NCBI GenBank assembly: GCA_022865845.1
Contig: JALHUC010000244.1
Span: 1-8,418 of the forward strand
DNA from: a bacterium
Lineage (GTDB): Bacteria; BMS3Abin14
Reading direction: 5' to 3'
DNA length: 8,418 bases
The notes beneath the pieces were generated by a model. It did not search any database. It was not told where the DNA came from and saw only the letters and a program-made list of their open reading frames with translations. Shown here in pieces: positions 8,166 through 8,418 of this stretch. Both the position numbers and the translations under genes were made by a program. Each line of letters starts with the position of its first letter. Within the stretch, counting starts at the first letter, position 1.

Positions 8166-8268
8166 GATGAACCGGCCTTCCCGTCTGATCCAGCGGAGGG
8201 GGGTTTCGCTGAACCAGTTCGGCTGAGGCCTAACACTATACCTCAGTATTACTGGTATACAATATACA
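8131..8268 (-). ncRNA. Candidate small RNA (about 135-140 nt)
   Basis: The segment has its own promoter-like sequence at 8274-8302 and ends in an intrinsic terminator at 8131-8165. Between them the minus-strand transcript can form a 6-bp hairpin (8223-8228 with 8241-8246). It can also form an 11-bp hairpin (8185-8195 with 8207-8217) whose loop is AAACCCCCCUC. That stem has two G-U pairs in the minus-strand RNA, which would be C/A mismatches in the opposite strand; the same is true of one pair in the terminator. There is no ORF of note. I recognise no known RNA family: SRP, 6S, cobalamin and c-di-GMP classes were considered and do not fit. It could be a trans-acting small RNA or a regulated leader for mdh, which starts 300 bases further on. 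Promoter, structure and terminator are visible; the gene status is inferred. Confidence 0.55.
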
Positions 8269-8273
8269 GTCTA

Positions 8274-8302
8274 CGTATATAGGGCAGACAAAGGGCTGTC
8301 AA
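8274..8302 (-). promoter_or_regulatory. Sigma-70-type promoter for the candidate small RNA
   Basis: A perfect TTGACA (8297-8302) is followed by 17 bases and TATACG (8274-8279) on the minus strand. An alternative TATATA two bases earlier gives a 15-base spacer. Short dyads surround it: GACA/TGTC over the -35 region, GTATA/TATAC at 8255-8267, and CAGTA/TACTG at 8244-8254 just past the expected start. These could be operators. Confidence 0.7.
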
Positions 8303-8334
8303 GGATTTTTGAGGAAAATAGGGGGGATGGAATC

Positions 8335-8418
8335 TAGGTAGTAGGTTGTAGGTTCTGGGTTCTGGGTTCTGGGTTCTGGGTTCTGGGTTCTGGGTTCTGG
8401 GTTCTGGGTTCTGGGTTC
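8335..8418. repeat. Heptamer tandem array (TGGGTTC), nine perfect copies plus three variant units, runs off the edge
   Basis: From 8356 to the window end there are nine perfect copies of TGGGTTC. They are preceded in register by TAGGTTC, TAGGTTG and TAGGTAG, which grade into unique sequence, so the left edge looks like a decaying border. The array continues beyond the window. The unit differs from the fumB-sucC spacer unit (TGGGTAC) by one base. Confidence 0.97.

Noticed and set aside
8131..8230. Known riboswitch or housekeeping RNA (SRP-like GGAAGG, cobalamin-like GGGAAG..CCGGT, c-di-GMP class)
   Set aside because: Only short word matches; the conserved cores of these families are absent or in the wrong arrangement.

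Overview
The window is a single-direction block of central-metabolism genes, all on the minus strand, so transcription runs from high to low coordinates. In transcription order it holds malate dehydrogenase (mdh), a two-subunit class I fumarase (fumA, fumB), succinyl-CoA synthetase (sucC, sucD), the four subunits of 2-oxoglutarate:ferredoxin oxidoreductase (korD, korA, korB, korC), and the first 66 codons of a cytochrome b558-type succinate dehydrogenase/fumarate reductase membrane subunit (sdhC), which runs off the left edge. Together they encode every step between oxaloacetate and 2-oxoglutarate via malate, fumarate, succinate and succinyl-CoA. Because the 2-oxoglutarate step is ferredoxin-dependent and reversible, the set could run oxidatively or as the reductive arm of the TCA cycle.

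The gene set suggests an anaerobic or facultative bacterium: Fe-S fumarase, ferredoxin-linked KOR and a b558-type SdhC, which usually works with menaquinone. Desulfobacterota (former Deltaproteobacteria) or a relative is my best guess from gene content and protein style. This is inference, and no taxonomic marker gene is present. By eye the G+C content is a little above half, with A/T-rich intergenic patches.

Layout: 1-199 partial sdhC; 296-3048 korC, korB, korA and korD, abutting or overlapping by one base; 3074-5109 sucD and sucC with a 4-base ATGA overlap; 5110-5189 a spacer with a perfect TGGGTAC-type heptamer array; 5190-5747 fumB; 5748-5895 an A/T-rich spacer with a three-way-junction dyad at the fumA stop; 5896-6735 fumA; 6736-6892 a spacer with a strong terminator for mdh; 6893-7831 mdh; 7832-8418 a 587-base non-coding region. 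mdh therefore appears to be its own transcription unit, and fumA onward a second one.

The least ordinary part is 7832-8418. It holds a hairpin in the mdh leader, a decayed heptamer array, and a candidate unannotated small RNA. The RNA candidate has a TTGACA/17 bp/TATACG promoter, an 11-bp hairpin with a C-rich loop, and an intrinsic terminator with a U8 tail. G-U pairs in both stems fit only the minus-strand transcript. A long TGGGTTC heptamer array follows, running off the right edge. Three heptamer arrays of related sequence in 8.4 kb, and the possible RNA gene, deserve a second look; the protein genes themselves are conventional.
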